Source of the DNA: an uncultured Pseudomonadota bacterium
Lineage (GTDB): Bacteria > Myxococcota_A > UBA9160 > PR03
Direction: 5' to 3'
NCBI GenBank assembly: GCA_900696485.1
Contig: CAADGG010000072.1
Location: forward strand, 1-41,431
Length of the DNA: 41,431 nt
In this document: positions 1 through 9,695 of the stretch, in pieces
Layout of the letters: the number at the start of each line of letters is the position of its first letter
How positions within the stretch are numbered: the stretch's first letter is position 1
Notes under the pieces: model-generated
Told to the model about the DNA's origin: nothing
Database searches by the model: none
Seen by the model: only the letters and a program-made list of their open reading frames with translations
Position numbers and translations under genes: made by a program

Positions 1-252
1 GCAGTCTTCTACGCGGTCTTCGTGCAGCGGCTTCGAGTCGTGACGCCAGCGCGTTCCCGCACCACGACCGCAGGTCTCGAGGCCACGATTCGGGGTCGCT
101 TATACCCCCGAACGCCATCGTATTGCAATTGTTTTCGGGAACCGGTGGGCCGAAAAGTCATCGGCGCGGAGTACGCAGCAGCGCGACGCCTCGCGCACGA
201 CGCAATGCGGCACACGGCGAGCGCGGGCGGCCGCACGCCGCAAGCGAGGCGC
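1..252. other. Region downstream of topB, no gene seen
   Basis: This stretch lies beyond the 3' end of the leftward topoisomerase gene. No reading frame here has a plausible protein composition, and I find no tRNA cloverleaf. It contains an AT-richer island near 97-137, unusual for this window, which holds a possible leftward promoter (listed separately). A gene running off the left edge on the minus strand, or a small RNA, is possible but unsupported. Confidence 0.4.
99..128 (-). promoter_or_regulatory. Possible sigma70-type promoter reading leftward
   Basis: On the minus strand TTGCAA (4/6 match to a -35 box) is followed after 18 nt by TATAAG (5/6 match to a -10 box). It sits in one of the few AT-rich patches of the window, just past the end of topB, and would drive transcription off the left edge. 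No gene is visible downstream within the window, so this rests on the match alone. Confidence 0.3.
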
Positions 253-3162
253 CTACTCGGAGTCGGCGGGCGGCGTGTCGGCGGGGCGGCCGGAGGACGG
301 CTTGCGCGTCGACGGCTTCTTGCGCGCCGCAGTCTTCTTGCGCGTGCCGGTCTTCTTCGTGGCTGTCTTCTTCCTGGCCGCAGCCTTCTTGCGCCCAGGG
401 CGCCGGACGGCTTCTGCCGGCGCCGTCTCGGTGGCCGTGCGGGCCGCCTTCCGGCGTCCGCCGGCCGCGCGCTGGCCGCGCTTCGGCGCGGCGTCGGCGG
501 CCCCGCCGTCCGTCTTGCCGGCAGCCTCCGAACCGGCGGCGCCGCGTTTGCCGGCGCGCGGCGGAAACTCGAAGCCGTGCCTGCCGTTCTTGCGCAGCAC
601 CAGCGTCGCGGAGAACGGCCGCCCGTAGCGCGACGTGAAGTCCGTCAGCAGCTCGGTCCTCCCGCCGGCCAGATAGACCTGCGCCTCCTCGCGGCTGATC
701 TCGCGCTTGCAGACGGTGCGCGGCAGCGTGAAGCCGCAGCTCTTCGGCCGCTCGACGCCCTCCCCGCCCTCGAGATCCGCTTCCTTGAGCTTCCGCTCGC
801 AGAGGTAATGCGTGGGCGACTCGACCACCGAGCATTCTTCTTCGAACGGACAGCCAGCGAGCGGCTCCGGATTCACCTCGTACTCGGGATCTGCGCTGAC
901 CTGTCCGTCTTCCCAGGCGACCGGGCGGACCTTCACCGCCCATTCCTCTCGATCGATCTCGAGCGCGGCCTGATAGGTCCGCCCGTTGCGCGCCGCGAAG
1001 CCTTCGATGGAGCCGGTCTTGCCGTCGCGCAGCAAGGTGGCGACGGTGGCGCGATCGAGGTAGCGGCCCGAGGTGTCCTTCCAGATCCGGAACGGACAGT
1101 CCTCCTCGCGCGGCGGCTGCTCCTGGCAGCGGTAGAACCATGGGCCTTCGACGACCGGCCGGCCGCAGCGCGGGCAGTCGCCGAGCGGCGGCTCGGCGGC
1201 GTAGAGATCCTCGTACTCGAAGGTCTTCGCGCGCTCGACGATCTCGCGCGTATAGGTCTCCATCTCACGCATGAAGTCGGCAACGGCCCGCTGGCCTTGT
1301 TCGACCTGGTGCAGGTGCAGCTCCATCTCACCGGTCAGCTCGGCGGACGCGAGCCCGTCGATGTGGACCCGCTTCAGGATGTCGATCAAGCGGATGCCCT
1401 TGGCCGTGGGCCGAAGCACCCGGCCGATCCGGACCACGTATCCCTTCGCGATCAGGTTCTCGATGATCTCGGCCCGTGTGGCCGGCGTGCCGAGGCCGCG
1501 CTCGTGCATCGCCGCCGCGAGATCTTCGTCGTCGAGGTCCTTGCCGGCGTTCTCCATCAGCGACAGCAGGCGCGCCTCGGTGATGCGCGGCAGCGGCTTG
1601 GTCTGCTCGGCCAGCCGCTCGATCCCGCGGTTCTCGACCGGCACGCCGCCGGCGTCCTCGGCGGCCCCGGCCGGTCGGAGCGGCGGCAGCACGGCGACAT
1701 CGTCGCCGGCGTCGGCCAGCGCGCCGCCCTCCAGCACCGCGCGCCAGCCGGGCTCCATCAGCGTGCGCGCGCGGCTGCGGAAGCGCTGGCCGGCGACCGT
1801 CGTCGTGCGCTCGACGCGCTCCCAGACCGCGGCCGGGTGGAACGTGGCGAGAAAGCGGCGCACCACCAGGTCGAAGAGCTTGCGGTCGTCGCCGGACAGG
1901 CCGGCGCCGGGGACGCGTCCGGTCGGCACGATCGCGAAGTGGTCGGACACTTTGTTGTCGTCGAACGTGCGGCCCTCGTTCTGCAGGCCGTGCTCGAGCA
2001 GCCGGGCCGCGCCGACGCCGTACTCCCGAACCGGGCCGCGCAGCTCGCCGAGCGCGGCATCGCCGCGCCGGCCGGCGTCGGCGAAGGATTGCAGCACGCT
2101 GCGCACCGTCTCACGGTAGTCGTTCGGCAGGCAACGGGAGTCCGTTCTCGGATACGTGAGCAGCTTGTGCTGTTCGTAGCAGCGCTGCGCGGCCGACAAC
2201 GTGCGGCGGGCCGTCCAACCGAAGCGGCGGATCGCCTCGCGCTGCAAGCTGGTGAGGTCGAACAGCGGCGGCGCGGACTCGCGTGACGGCTTGCGCGTCT
2301 CTTCAGCCTCGCCGGCCCGTCCTTCGACGGCCGCGGCGAGTTCGCGCGCCCGGGCCTCGTCGAAGATCCGGTCGTCGCGGGCCTCGTCGTCGCCCTCGGC
2401 GACGGCCGGGTCGTACCAGGTCCCCTGGTAGAGATTTCCCTGCTGCGGATGACCCAGAGGGCCAGCGGCTGCGCCGCCTGCTTCGAAGCTGCCGACGATA
2501 CGCCAGTACGGCCGCGGCACGTGCGCCAGCACCTCGAGCTCGCGCGCCACCAGCAGCGCCAGCGTGGGCGTCTGCACGCGGCCGGCGGACCAGGCGCCCT
2601 TCTCGCGCCGCCCCTTCAGCCGTTTGGTCAGCGCACGCGTCGCGTTCATGCCGATCAGCCAGTCCGTCCGGGTCCGCGCGCTGGCGGCCGCCGCGAGCCC
2701 CTCCAGCTCCTCGCCCGGGCGCAGCCGCGTAAAGCCGGTCCGGATCGCGTCCTCGGTCATCGATTGGAGCCACAGCCGATCGATCGGTTTGGTGCTGCGA
2801 AAGTGCTCGACGATCTCGCGGAAGATCAGCTCGCCTTCGCGGCCGGCGTCACATGCGTTGATGACGCGGTCGACGTCCTCGCGCTCGAGCAGTTTCTTGA
2901 TCAGCCGGACGCGCTGCGTCTGGCCGGCCTTCGGCTTGGTCTGGAACTGCTCCGGAATGATCGGCAGGACGTCGAGGGTCCAGCGTTTGTACGTCTCGTC
3001 GATCTCTTCGGGCTGCAGCAGCTCGAAGAGATGGCCGACGGCCCACGTGAGGACGAACGCATCGCTCTCGAAGTAGCCCTCGTCCTCGCGGAAGCCGCCG
3101 AGAGCCGCCGCGATGTCGCGGGCGACGCTGGGCTTCTCGGTGATGATCAGAGACTTGGGCAC
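253..3162 (-). CDS. topB: DNA topoisomerase III (type IA) with basic C-terminal tail
   Basis: Type IA topoisomerase of 969 residues that cuts one DNA strand, passes the other and reseals, giving relaxation and decatenation. The TOPRIM domain opens at TEKPS (E9) and carries DAGREGE at 105-111; Gly replaces the second Asp of the usual DxD, a pattern I recall in TopB-type enzymes. The catalytic Tyr is Y337 in LLTYPRTDS. Near residues 660-690 a cysteine-rich segment (CPRC...RC...DCPF) is followed by topoisomerase C-terminal repeats (FTSRYGRPF and similar). The last ~60 residues are a Lys/Ala/Thr tail of RKK and TKK repeats, probably for non-specific DNA binding. I chose the GTG at 3162 because the family N-terminus begins at once (VPKSLIITEKPS) and GGGGA lies upstream; the frame stays open for 198 codons further but looks non-coding. 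Confidence 0.93.
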   Translation of the reverse strand: MPKSLIITEKPSVARDIAAALGGFREDEGYFESDAFVLTWAVGHLFELLQPEEIDETYKRWTLDVLPIIPEQFQTKPKAGQTQRVRLIKKLLEREDVDRVINACDAGREGELIFREIVEHFRSTKPIDRLWLQSMTEDAIRTGFTRLRPGEELEGLAAAASARTRTDWLIGMNATRALTKRLKGRREKGAWSAGRVQTPTLALLVARELEVLAHVPRPYWRIVGSFEAGGAAAGPLGHPQQGNLYQGTWYDPAVAEGDDEARDDRIFDEARARELAAAVEGRAGEAEETRKPSRESAPPLFDLTSLQREAIRRFGWTARRTLSAAQRCYEQHKLLTYPRTDSRCLPNDYRETVRSVLQSFADAGRRGDAALGELRGPVREYGVGAARLLEHGLQNEGRTFDDNKVSDHFAIVPTGRVPGAGLSGDDRKLFDLVVRRFLATFHPAAVWERVERTTTVAGQRFRSRARTLMEPGWRAVLEGGALADAGDDVAVLPPLRPAGAAEDAGGVPVENRGIERLAEQTKPLPRITEARLLSLMENAGKDLDDEDLAAAMHERGLGTPATRAEIIENLIAKGYVVRIGRVLRPTAKGIRLIDILKRVHIDGLASAELTGEMELHLHQVEQGQRAVADFMREMETYTREIVERAKTFEYEDLYAAEPPLGDCPRCGRPVVEGPWFYRCQEQPPREEDCPFRIWKDTSGRYLDRATVATLLRDGKTGSIEGFAARNGRTYQAALEIDREEWAVKVRPVAWEDGQVSADPEYEVNPEPLAGCPFEEECSVVESPTHYLCERKLKEADLEGGEGVERPKSCGFTLPRTVCKREISREEAQVYLAGGRTELLTDFTSRYGRPFSATLVLRKNGRHGFEFPPRAGKRGAAGSEAAGKTDGGAADAAPKRGQRAAGGRRKAARTATETAPAEAVRRPGRKKAAARKKTATKKTGTRKKTAARKKPSTRKPSSGRPADTPPADSE

Positions 3163-3795
<633 letters not shown>

Positions 3796-3807
3796 ACCGG
3801 CGGCGTG

Positions 3808-5112
3808 CTACTCGACGAGTTCGAGCGGCACCGGCGTCACGCTCCACGTGAACGCCGAGCCGACCGGCTCGCGGGTGTGGATGACCTCCTTCGCCCAGCG
3901 TCCGTCGTGCCAGACGTAGCGCCGCACTTCGCCATGGTTGTCGCTGGCGACGTACAGCTCGTCGCGGCCATCGCGATCGAGATCCGCCAGGATCGACGCA
4001 TGCTCGAAGCCTCCGGACTCCGCATCGATGAGGCTCATCTTCCAGCGAATCGTGGCGGGCGGCGTCCCGGGCCGGAGCAGCCACAGCCCACTCCGCATCC
4101 CAGCCGCCACCATCTCGCGCTGGCCGTCGCCGTCGATGTCGCCGGCCGTGAGGAAGCGGGTCTGCGTGTCGTCGAGTGTGGCGATCAGCGCGCCGGCCTT
4201 GGGATCGGTGTTCGCGTCGTAGCGGCGGATCTCGACCTGGCCGCCGGAGACGGCCTCGACCGCGACGTACAGCTCGTCGCGGCCGTCGCCGTCGACGTCG
4301 TCGACGAGGATCTCCTTGGCGTGGCGGTCGCCGAGGTCCGCGACCTCCACGGGCCCCTCACCCGTCGCTGGCACGAAGCGCGTGACGGTTCCGTGCTGCG
4401 ACGTGCCATCGAGCCGGTTCGGCTCGCTCGGGGTCGCGTAGACCTCCAGCACGCCGTCGCCGTCGAGATCGCCGATCTCGATCTCGTGCACGAAGGTGTC
4501 CTTCTCGGCGCTGAGTTCGGTGACGTCCCACGAGCCGTCTTCGCGCGGCTTCACGATCGCGATGACACCCTGGTCGTGCGTCGCCACGGCGAGATCCGGC
4601 TCGCCGTCTCCGTCGAAGTCGGCGATCTCGGCGTCGCGCATGCGGCTGAACTTGCCGCCGAAATCCTTCGTCCAGAGCGTCTCGGCGACGAAGCCGTCGG
4701 GCCCCTTGCGCCACAGCTTGAGCGCGGCAGCGCTGCCACCGAGCGTGAGGATCCCGTCCCGATACGCCATCGCCTTGTGGAAGACGTTGCTGTCCGGGTC
4801 CTCGATCGCCGTCAGCGTCCACTCGCCACCGCGGCGCAGCAGGATCTCGAGGCGGGCCGCCTGCGGCTTCGGCAGCACCTTGCCTTCCGGCGACACCTCG
4901 AACGGCGAGAGCGCGAGCATCAGCCCCACGGGCAGATCGGCCGGCGTCGCGCGGCTCGGGGCGAGCTGGGCGGTCGCCGGCGGCGCCGCCGGCTCGGCGG
5001 CAGGCGCTGCCGCGGGCTCCGCGTCGCGCTCCCCTCCGCAAGCGAGGGCCAGCGCGAGCGGGAGGGCGAGCGCGAGCGCCCGGGACGATGGAATCGAGAG
5101 ACGGCGAAGCAT
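3808..5112 (-). CDS. FG-GAP/VCBS-repeat lipoprotein
   Basis: Predicted exported lipoprotein of 434 residues. The signal peptide has a basic start (MLRRLS), a Leu/Ala-rich core and a lipobox ending LALAC, followed by a Pro/Ala/Glu linker. From about residue 160 onward at least five FG-GAP-type calcium motifs occur: DFDGDGEPD, DLDGDGVLE, DVDGDGRDE, DIDGDGQRE and DLDRDGRDE, each inside a blade-like repeat, which suggests a beta-propeller. Such propellers bind ligands or partners outside the cytoplasm; no catalytic motif is visible. An AGGAGG site 5 nt before the ATG fixes the start. It diverges from hisS across 66 bp and converges on the HIT gene. Its ligand is unknown. Confidence 0.85.
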   Translation of the reverse strand: MLRRLSIPSSRALALALPLALALACGGERDAEPAAAPAAEPAAPPATAQLAPSRATPADLPVGLMLALSPFEVSPEGKVLPKPQAARLEILLRRGGEWTLTAIEDPDSNVFHKAMAYRDGILTLGGSAAALKLWRKGPDGFVAETLWTKDFGGKFSRMRDAEIADFDGDGEPDLAVATHDQGVIAIVKPREDGSWDVTELSAEKDTFVHEIEIGDLDGDGVLEVYATPSEPNRLDGTSQHGTVTRFVPATGEGPVEVADLGDRHAKEILVDDVDGDGRDELYVAVEAVSGGQVEIRRYDANTDPKAGALIATLDDTQTRFLTAGDIDGDGQREMVAAGMRSGLWLLRPGTPPATIRWKMSLIDAESGGFEHASILADLDRDGRDELYVASDNHGEVRRYVWHDGRWAKEVIHTREPVGSAFTWSVTPVPLELVE

Positions 5113-5178
5113 CGAGGCCTCCTACAGGGGACCCGTCTGTGTAGCGTGCCCGAGAGCGGAGCGGTAACGGTCCCCGCC

Positions 5179-6459
5179 ATGGCATCGTCTCTTCTCCAGG
5201 CGCCTCGCGGCACCCGCGACTTCTACCCGGAAGACCTGCGCTTCCGGACCTGGCTGTTCGACCATTTCCGCGAGGTCGCGCGCCGCTTCGGCTTCGAGGA
5301 GGTCGACGCCCCGGTCGTCGAGCACGAAGAGCTGTTCACGCGCAAGGCCGGCGAAGAGATCGTCGAGCAGCTCTATCACTTCGAACTCCACGGCCGGAAG
5401 CTGGCGCTGCGGCCGGAGATGACGCCGTCGATCGCGCGCATGGTCCGGGCCCGCGCGGGGGGCCTGCGCCTGCCGCTGCGCTGGTTCACGGTGACGCAGA
5501 ACTGGCGCTACGAGCGCATGACGCGCGGCCGCAAGCGCGAGCACTTCCAGTGGAATCTGGACGTTTGGGGGGAGCCGGGCGTGGCGGCCGAGGCCGAGCT
5601 GCTGGCGGCGATCTTCACGCTGCTCCGGCGCATCGGGCTCGGCGCCGGCCAGGTCCGCGTGCAGGTGAACAGCCGCGCGCTGCTCGAGGAGACGCTGCGC
5701 GCCGGCGTGCTGCGCGACCGGCCGGCCGCCTTCGAACCGCTGTGCGTGCGGATCGACAAGCTCTCGAAGATCGGCGCCGACGCCGTCGTCGACCAGCTCG
5801 TCGATCCGGCCGGGCCGGTCGGGCTGCCGCCGGCCGATGCCCGGGACGTGGTGGCGCTGCTCGGACTGCGCAGCCTCGACGACGCCGCGGCCGCGGCGCC
5901 GGCCGGCTCGCCGGCGATCACCGATCTGCGGCGCCTCTTCGAGCTGCTCGAGGCGTACGGCGTCGCCGCCCATGTGGATTTCGATGCGTCGGTGGTTCGC
6001 GGGCTCGCGTACTACACCGGCATCGTGTTCGAGGCGTTCGATGCCGAGCGCAAGCTGCGCGCCGTGTGCGGCGGCGGCCGCTACGACCGGCTGCTCGAGA
6101 CCCTCGGCGGGCCCGCGATGCCGGCGGTCGGTTTCGGCTTCGGCGACGTCGTGATCGCCGAGCTGCTGGCCGAACACGACCTCGTGCCGGCCCTTTCGCG
6201 CGGGCTCGACGACGTCGTGTGTGCGCTCGGTGAGGCGCAGCGCCCCGCCGCGATCCGGCTGGCGACACGCCTGCGGGAGGCCGGCCGCTCCGTCGAGCTG
6301 GTGCTCGGCGATGTCCGCCCCAAGCGCGTGCTCGACGACGCCGATCGCGCCGGCGCCCGTCGCGTGCTCTTCTTCGGCCCCGACGAGGCGGCGCGCGGCG
6401 TCGTGCGCGTGCGCGAACTCGGCGGTGGCGGGGAGCACGAGGAGCCGCTCGAGGGCTGA
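5179..6459 (+). CDS. hisS: Histidyl-tRNA synthetase, plant-organelle-like subtype
   Basis: Class II aminoacyl-tRNA synthetase of 426 residues that charges tRNA-His. Seen: RGTRDFYPED near the N-terminus; RPEMTPSIARM near 78-88; motif 2 as NWRYERMTRGRKREHFQW near 107-125; the histidine-binding loops VVRGLAYYTGIVFEAF near 270 and CGGGRYDRLL near 298; motif 3 AVGFGFGDVVI near 315; and a C-terminal anticodon-binding domain. The motif 2 loop and the FDASVVRGLAYYTGIVFE region match, from memory, the plant mitochondrial/chloroplast HisRS type better than the E. coli type. ATG 5179 starts right at the conserved N-terminus, but its ribosome-binding site is weak. It diverges from an FG-GAP lipoprotein gene and precedes speA by 185 bp. 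Confidence 0.95.
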   Translation: MASSLLQAPRGTRDFYPEDLRFRTWLFDHFREVARRFGFEEVDAPVVEHEELFTRKAGEEIVEQLYHFELHGRKLALRPEMTPSIARMVRARAGGLRLPLRWFTVTQNWRYERMTRGRKREHFQWNLDVWGEPGVAAEAELLAAIFTLLRRIGLGAGQVRVQVNSRALLEETLRAGVLRDRPAAFEPLCVRIDKLSKIGADAVVDQLVDPAGPVGLPPADARDVVALLGLRSLDDAAAAAPAGSPAITDLRRLFELLEAYGVAAHVDFDASVVRGLAYYTGIVFEAFDAERKLRAVCGGGRYDRLLETLGGPAMPAVGFGFGDVVIAELLAEHDLVPALSRGLDDVVCALGEAQRPAAIRLATRLREAGRSVELVLGDVRPKRVLDDADRAGARRVLFFGPDEAARGVVRVRELGGGGEHEEPLEG

Positions 6460-6644
6460 CGCCGGCGATGCCGCGGCCGATCTCGCTCGCGTGTGTCCCG
6501 GCACTCTTTCGCACGCGGCCGAAAACGCTATCTAGAGCACGTGAGAGCGCGCCGAATCGGGGGGAGCGTCTGGCTCTCCACCCTGCGCGTCCGATCGTCC
6601 CCCTAGCCACTGCCCGCCTGCTTCACCTCCGGGGGTCCACCGCG

Positions 6645-8546
6645 ATGCGCACCTGGACGATCCGCGACAGCGCCGAGACCTATCAGGTCGCCAACTGGGG
6701 AGCCGGCTTCTTCGGCATCAACAGCCAGGGACACGTGCAGGTGACGCCGCATGGGCCCGACGGCCCGGCCGTGGACCTGCACGAGCTGGTCGAGGAGCTG
6801 CGGACCAGCGGCATCCAGCTCCCGATGCTGGTGCGCTTCTCGGACATGCTCGCGACCCGCATCAAGGGCCTCGCGCGCTGCTTTTCCCGCGCCATGCAGG
6901 AGTACGGCTATGAAGGGCGCTATCGCGGCGTCTATCCGATCAAGGTCAACCAGCAGCGGCACGTCGTCGAGGAGATCGTCCGCTTCGGGGCGCCACACCG
7001 CGTCGGACTCGAGTGCGGCTCGAAGCCGGAGCTGCTGATCGGTCTGGCCGTGCTGGATACGCCCGGGACGCTGTTGATCTGCAACGGGTACAAGGACCGT
7101 TCGTACATCGAGCTGGCGCTGTTGGCCCAGCGTCTCGGCCGGACCCCGATCCTGGTGATCGATCGCTTCCAGGAACTCGAGCTGGCGGTGCGCTGCGCCC
7201 GCGAGCTGGGCCTGCGGCCGCATCTCGGCGTGCGGGCGCGGCTCACGGCCCGCGGCACCGGCAAGTGGGCGGACTCGACCGGAGAGCGCGCCAAGTTCGG
7301 GCTGTCGGCGGCGGAGATCGTCGAAGCGGTCGACTGGTTGCGTGGCGAGAAGATGCTCGACTGCCTCGAGCTCCTGCATTTCCACATCGGTTCGCAGATC
7401 AGCGCGATCCGGGCCCACAAGGACGCCTTGCGGGAGGCGTGCCGGATCTTCGTCGGGCTGCACCAGATGGGCGCTCCGGTGCGCATGCTCGATGTCGGAG
7501 GTGGACTCGGCGTTGACTACGACGGCTCGCAGACCAACTTCCACTCCTCGATGAACTACTCCGTGCAGGAGTATGCGAACGACGTGGTGTCGTCGATCCA
7601 GGAAGCCTGTGACGAGACCGGGGTGCCGCACCCGGACGTGATCACCGAGGCCGGCCGCGCGATGACGGCGCATCATTCGCTGCTGGTCTTCGACGTTCTG
7701 GGCGTCTCGGAGCTGCGCCAGGCCGATGCTCCGGAGGTCGTCGGCGAGGACGAGCCGAAGGTCCTCCAGACCCTGTACGAGATCTACGGGCAGATGACCC
7801 GGAAGAACGCCCTCGAGTCCTGGCACGACCTGCTCGCCGCCAAGGAGGAGGCCGGCACTGCGTTCGCGCTCGGCTATCTCGACCTGCGGGCGCGGGCACG
7901 CGTCGAAAAGCTGTTCCAGGCCAACTGCGAGAAGCTGCTGCGCACGGTGCGCGACATGCCGCAGGTGCCGGAAGAGCTCGAAGACCTCGAGAAGGTGCTT
8001 GCCGACACCTACTTCGGAAACTTCTCGATGTTCCAGTCGCTGCCGGACCACTGGGGCTTCAAGCAGCTGTTCCCGGTGATGCCGATCCACCGCCTCGACC
8101 AGGAGCCGACCCGCCGCGGCACCTTCGCGGACCTGACCTGCGACAGCGACGGCAAGATCGGTCAGTTCATCGACCAGCACGACGTCCGCGACGTCTTGCC
8201 GCTGCACCCCTTCCGCGCGAACGAGCCGTACCGGATCGGCGTCTTCCTGGTCGGCGCCTATCAGGAGATCCTCGGCGATCTGCACAACCTCTTCGGCGAC
8301 ACCGACGCGGTACACGTGAAGGTCGAGCCGGACGGGCGTCTGCACATCGCCCACGTGGTGGGCGGCGATCGCGTGCGCGAGGTGCTCGAATACGTCGAAT
8401 ACGACCGTGACGGGCTGGTGGCGCTAGTGAAGGCGACGATCGACCGCGTGGCCGAGCGCGGCGAGATCCCGCTCGAAGAAGCCAGCCGGATGCTGAAGCG
8501 CTACGAGCAGGCGCTGGAAGAGACCACCTACCTCTCGCGCGAGTAG
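6645..8546 (+). CDS. speA: Biosynthetic arginine decarboxylase
   Basis: PLP-dependent fold III decarboxylase of 633 residues converting arginine to agmatine, the first step of the agmatine route to putrescine. The family start TWTIRDSAETYQVANWGAGFF is clear. PLP would bind K100 in YPIKVNQQRHVVEE; HFHIGSQI near 245 and the DVGGGLGVDYDG glycine loop near 285 are canonical, as is the C-terminal CDSDGKI...PLHP block that supplies the second active-site half. E. coli SpeA has 658 residues, so this is full length. ATG 6645 is preferred because the upstream in-frame extension is compositionally random. No speB (agmatinase) or agmatine deiminase is in the window. Two strong hairpins follow the stop codon. 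Confidence 0.95.
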   Translation: MRTWTIRDSAETYQVANWGAGFFGINSQGHVQVTPHGPDGPAVDLHELVEELRTSGIQLPMLVRFSDMLATRIKGLARCFSRAMQEYGYEGRYRGVYPIKVNQQRHVVEEIVRFGAPHRVGLECGSKPELLIGLAVLDTPGTLLICNGYKDRSYIELALLAQRLGRTPILVIDRFQELELAVRCARELGLRPHLGVRARLTARGTGKWADSTGERAKFGLSAAEIVEAVDWLRGEKMLDCLELLHFHIGSQISAIRAHKDALREACRIFVGLHQMGAPVRMLDVGGGLGVDYDGSQTNFHSSMNYSVQEYANDVVSSIQEACDETGVPHPDVITEAGRAMTAHHSLLVFDVLGVSELRQADAPEVVGEDEPKVLQTLYEIYGQMTRKNALESWHDLLAAKEEAGTAFALGYLDLRARARVEKLFQANCEKLLRTVRDMPQVPEELEDLEKVLADTYFGNFSMFQSLPDHWGFKQLFPVMPIHRLDQEPTRRGTFADLTCDSDGKIGQFIDQHDVRDVLPLHPFRANEPYRIGVFLVGAYQEILGDLHNLFGDTDAVHVKVEPDGRLHIAHVVGGDRVREVLEYVEYDRDGLVALVKATIDRVAERGEIPLEEASRMLKRYEQALEETTYLSRE

Positions 8547-8598
8547 GCCGAGCAGGGACGGACCGCACGAGGAGCGGGCGCCGCCGGGGAATGCAGAC

Positions 8599-8618
8599 CC
8601 GGGCGCTCGAGCGCCCGG
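8599..8618. repeat. Perfect 20-bp palindrome after speA
   Basis: CCGGGCGCTCGAGCGCCCGG reads identically on both strands and lies 52 nt past the speA stop. It is a plausible stem for transcript 3'-end protection or termination, but no T-run follows. A dyad operator for the downstream zinc-ribbon gene is the alternative. Confidence 0.6.
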
Positions 8619-8674
8619 ACGATCTGCTCGCGCGTCATCCCGGTGGCGGAACGGTCGCGCGGCGACCCTCGCAC

Positions 8675-8697
8675 GTCCGCACCCCCGGGGTGCGGAC
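8675..8697 (+). terminator. GC-rich hairpin, possible terminator or 3' end of the speA transcript
   Basis: Arms GTCCGCACCCC and GGGGTGCGGAC pair perfectly over 11 bp around a single C (in practice the inner bases form the loop). It lies 128 nt after speA and 68 nt before the zinc-ribbon start. Only a short GGTTC follows, not a T-tract, so intrinsic termination would be atypical. Confidence 0.4.
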
Positions 8698-8765
8698 GGT
8701 TCAAGAGCGAGGACGGAGCTGCCGATTCTCTCCGCGGGACAGATCCTCGGGATCGGGAGGGAGCG

Positions 8766-9662
8766 GTGCGCCTCGTCGCCTGTGGCGGATGCCACACGCA
8801 GTTCGACGTCAGCCACGTGGACGAGCCCGTCTTCGAGTGCCGTTGCGGGACCGCCGTGCGCAACGAGACGTTGGCCGGCGTCGACGCGCGCATCCAGCGC
8901 TGTGGCTCGTGCGGCGCGATCCTCGCCGAGGGAGCCGAGTCCTGCGCCTACTGCCACTCCGCCATCGAGCGCGACGAGCGCGAACTCTCGCTGATCTGCC
9001 CCGAGTGCTTCGCCCGCAACGCCGAGACCGCCAGCTTCTGCACCGGCTGCGGCGTCGCGTTCCTGCCCGAACCGCTGCCGGACGAGCAGGAGGAGCTTCC
9101 CGTCTGTCCCACCTGCGAGGGCGCCGAGCCGATGGCGATCCGCGGGGTCGGCGGCGTCTGGGTCCGCGAGTGCGCGAAATGCAACGGTCTGTGGGTGCCG
9201 GGCGAACGGCTCGATGCGCTGATCCGGCGCGCCGTCGACAGCGCGCGGGAGCGCGCCGCCAGCGGCCTCTCGCGCACGGAACGGCGACCGCGCTCGATCG
9301 CGGTGCAGTTCTCCTATCGCGACTGCCCGGTGTGCGGCCACCACATGCAGCGCAAGAACTTCGGTCGGCGCTCCGGCGTCATCGTCGACTGGTGCGGCGC
9401 GCACGGGACCTGGCTCGACAAGGATGAACTCGAGCAGATCGCCGTCTTCATCACCGATGGCGGCCTGCGCGAGGCCGGAGCCGGAGCCGGGCTCAGCCAG
9501 GGCGGCCGGCTCAGCTACCAGCAGGCAAAGGCGCTGGTGTCGGTCGAGAACGAACTCGAAGAGGAGCGCCGGGCGCAGGAACGAGGCGGCCTCTGGACGA
9601 CGTCGATCCCGAACGCCGGCGTGGATCGCATCCTCGGCTTGCTCGGCAGGCTTCTCCGCTAA
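8766..9662 (+). CDS. Multi-zinc-ribbon protein with two zf-TFIIB-like modules
   Basis: Soluble protein of 298 residues built from about five Cys pairs: CGGC/CRC, CGSC/CAYC, CPEC/CTGC, then two units shaped like the zf-TFIIB family (CPTC...CAKCNGLWVPGERLDAL and CPVC...WCGAHGTWLDKDELEQI). In the last unit one Cys position is replaced by the Trp-Cys-Gly-Ala-His arrangement typical of that family. A Gln/Glu-rich helix and a short hydrophobic Ile/Leu tail end the protein. GTG 8766 is chosen because GGAGG sits 5 nt upstream and the zinc ribbons begin within a few residues. The SPFH-GYF gene follows after 33 nt, so the two are probably co-transcribed. Function unknown; a scaffold or adaptor role at the membrane is inferred from the partner. 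Confidence 0.85.
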   Translation: MRLVACGGCHTQFDVSHVDEPVFECRCGTAVRNETLAGVDARIQRCGSCGAILAEGAESCAYCHSAIERDERELSLICPECFARNAETASFCTGCGVAFLPEPLPDEQEELPVCPTCEGAEPMAIRGVGGVWVRECAKCNGLWVPGERLDALIRRAVDSARERAASGLSRTERRPRSIAVQFSYRDCPVCGHHMQRKNFGRRSGVIVDWCGAHGTWLDKDELEQIAVFITDGGLREAGAGAGLSQGGRLSYQQAKALVSVENELEEERRAQERGGLWTTSIPNAGVDRILGLLGRLLR

Positions 9663-9695
9663 CGCCACCCGCGTGACACCCGAAAGGAAGACCAG

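Noticed and set aside
22..2286. 754-codon open frame on the plus strand opposite topB
   Set aside because: It is the antisense of a clear topoisomerase gene; high GC keeps the opposite frame open. Its Arg/Ala/Leu-rich translation matches no family.
6515..6535. Possible promoter TTTCGC-N16-TATCTA before speA
   Set aside because: The -35 part matches poorly and one weak -10-like hexamer is expected by chance in 185 bp.
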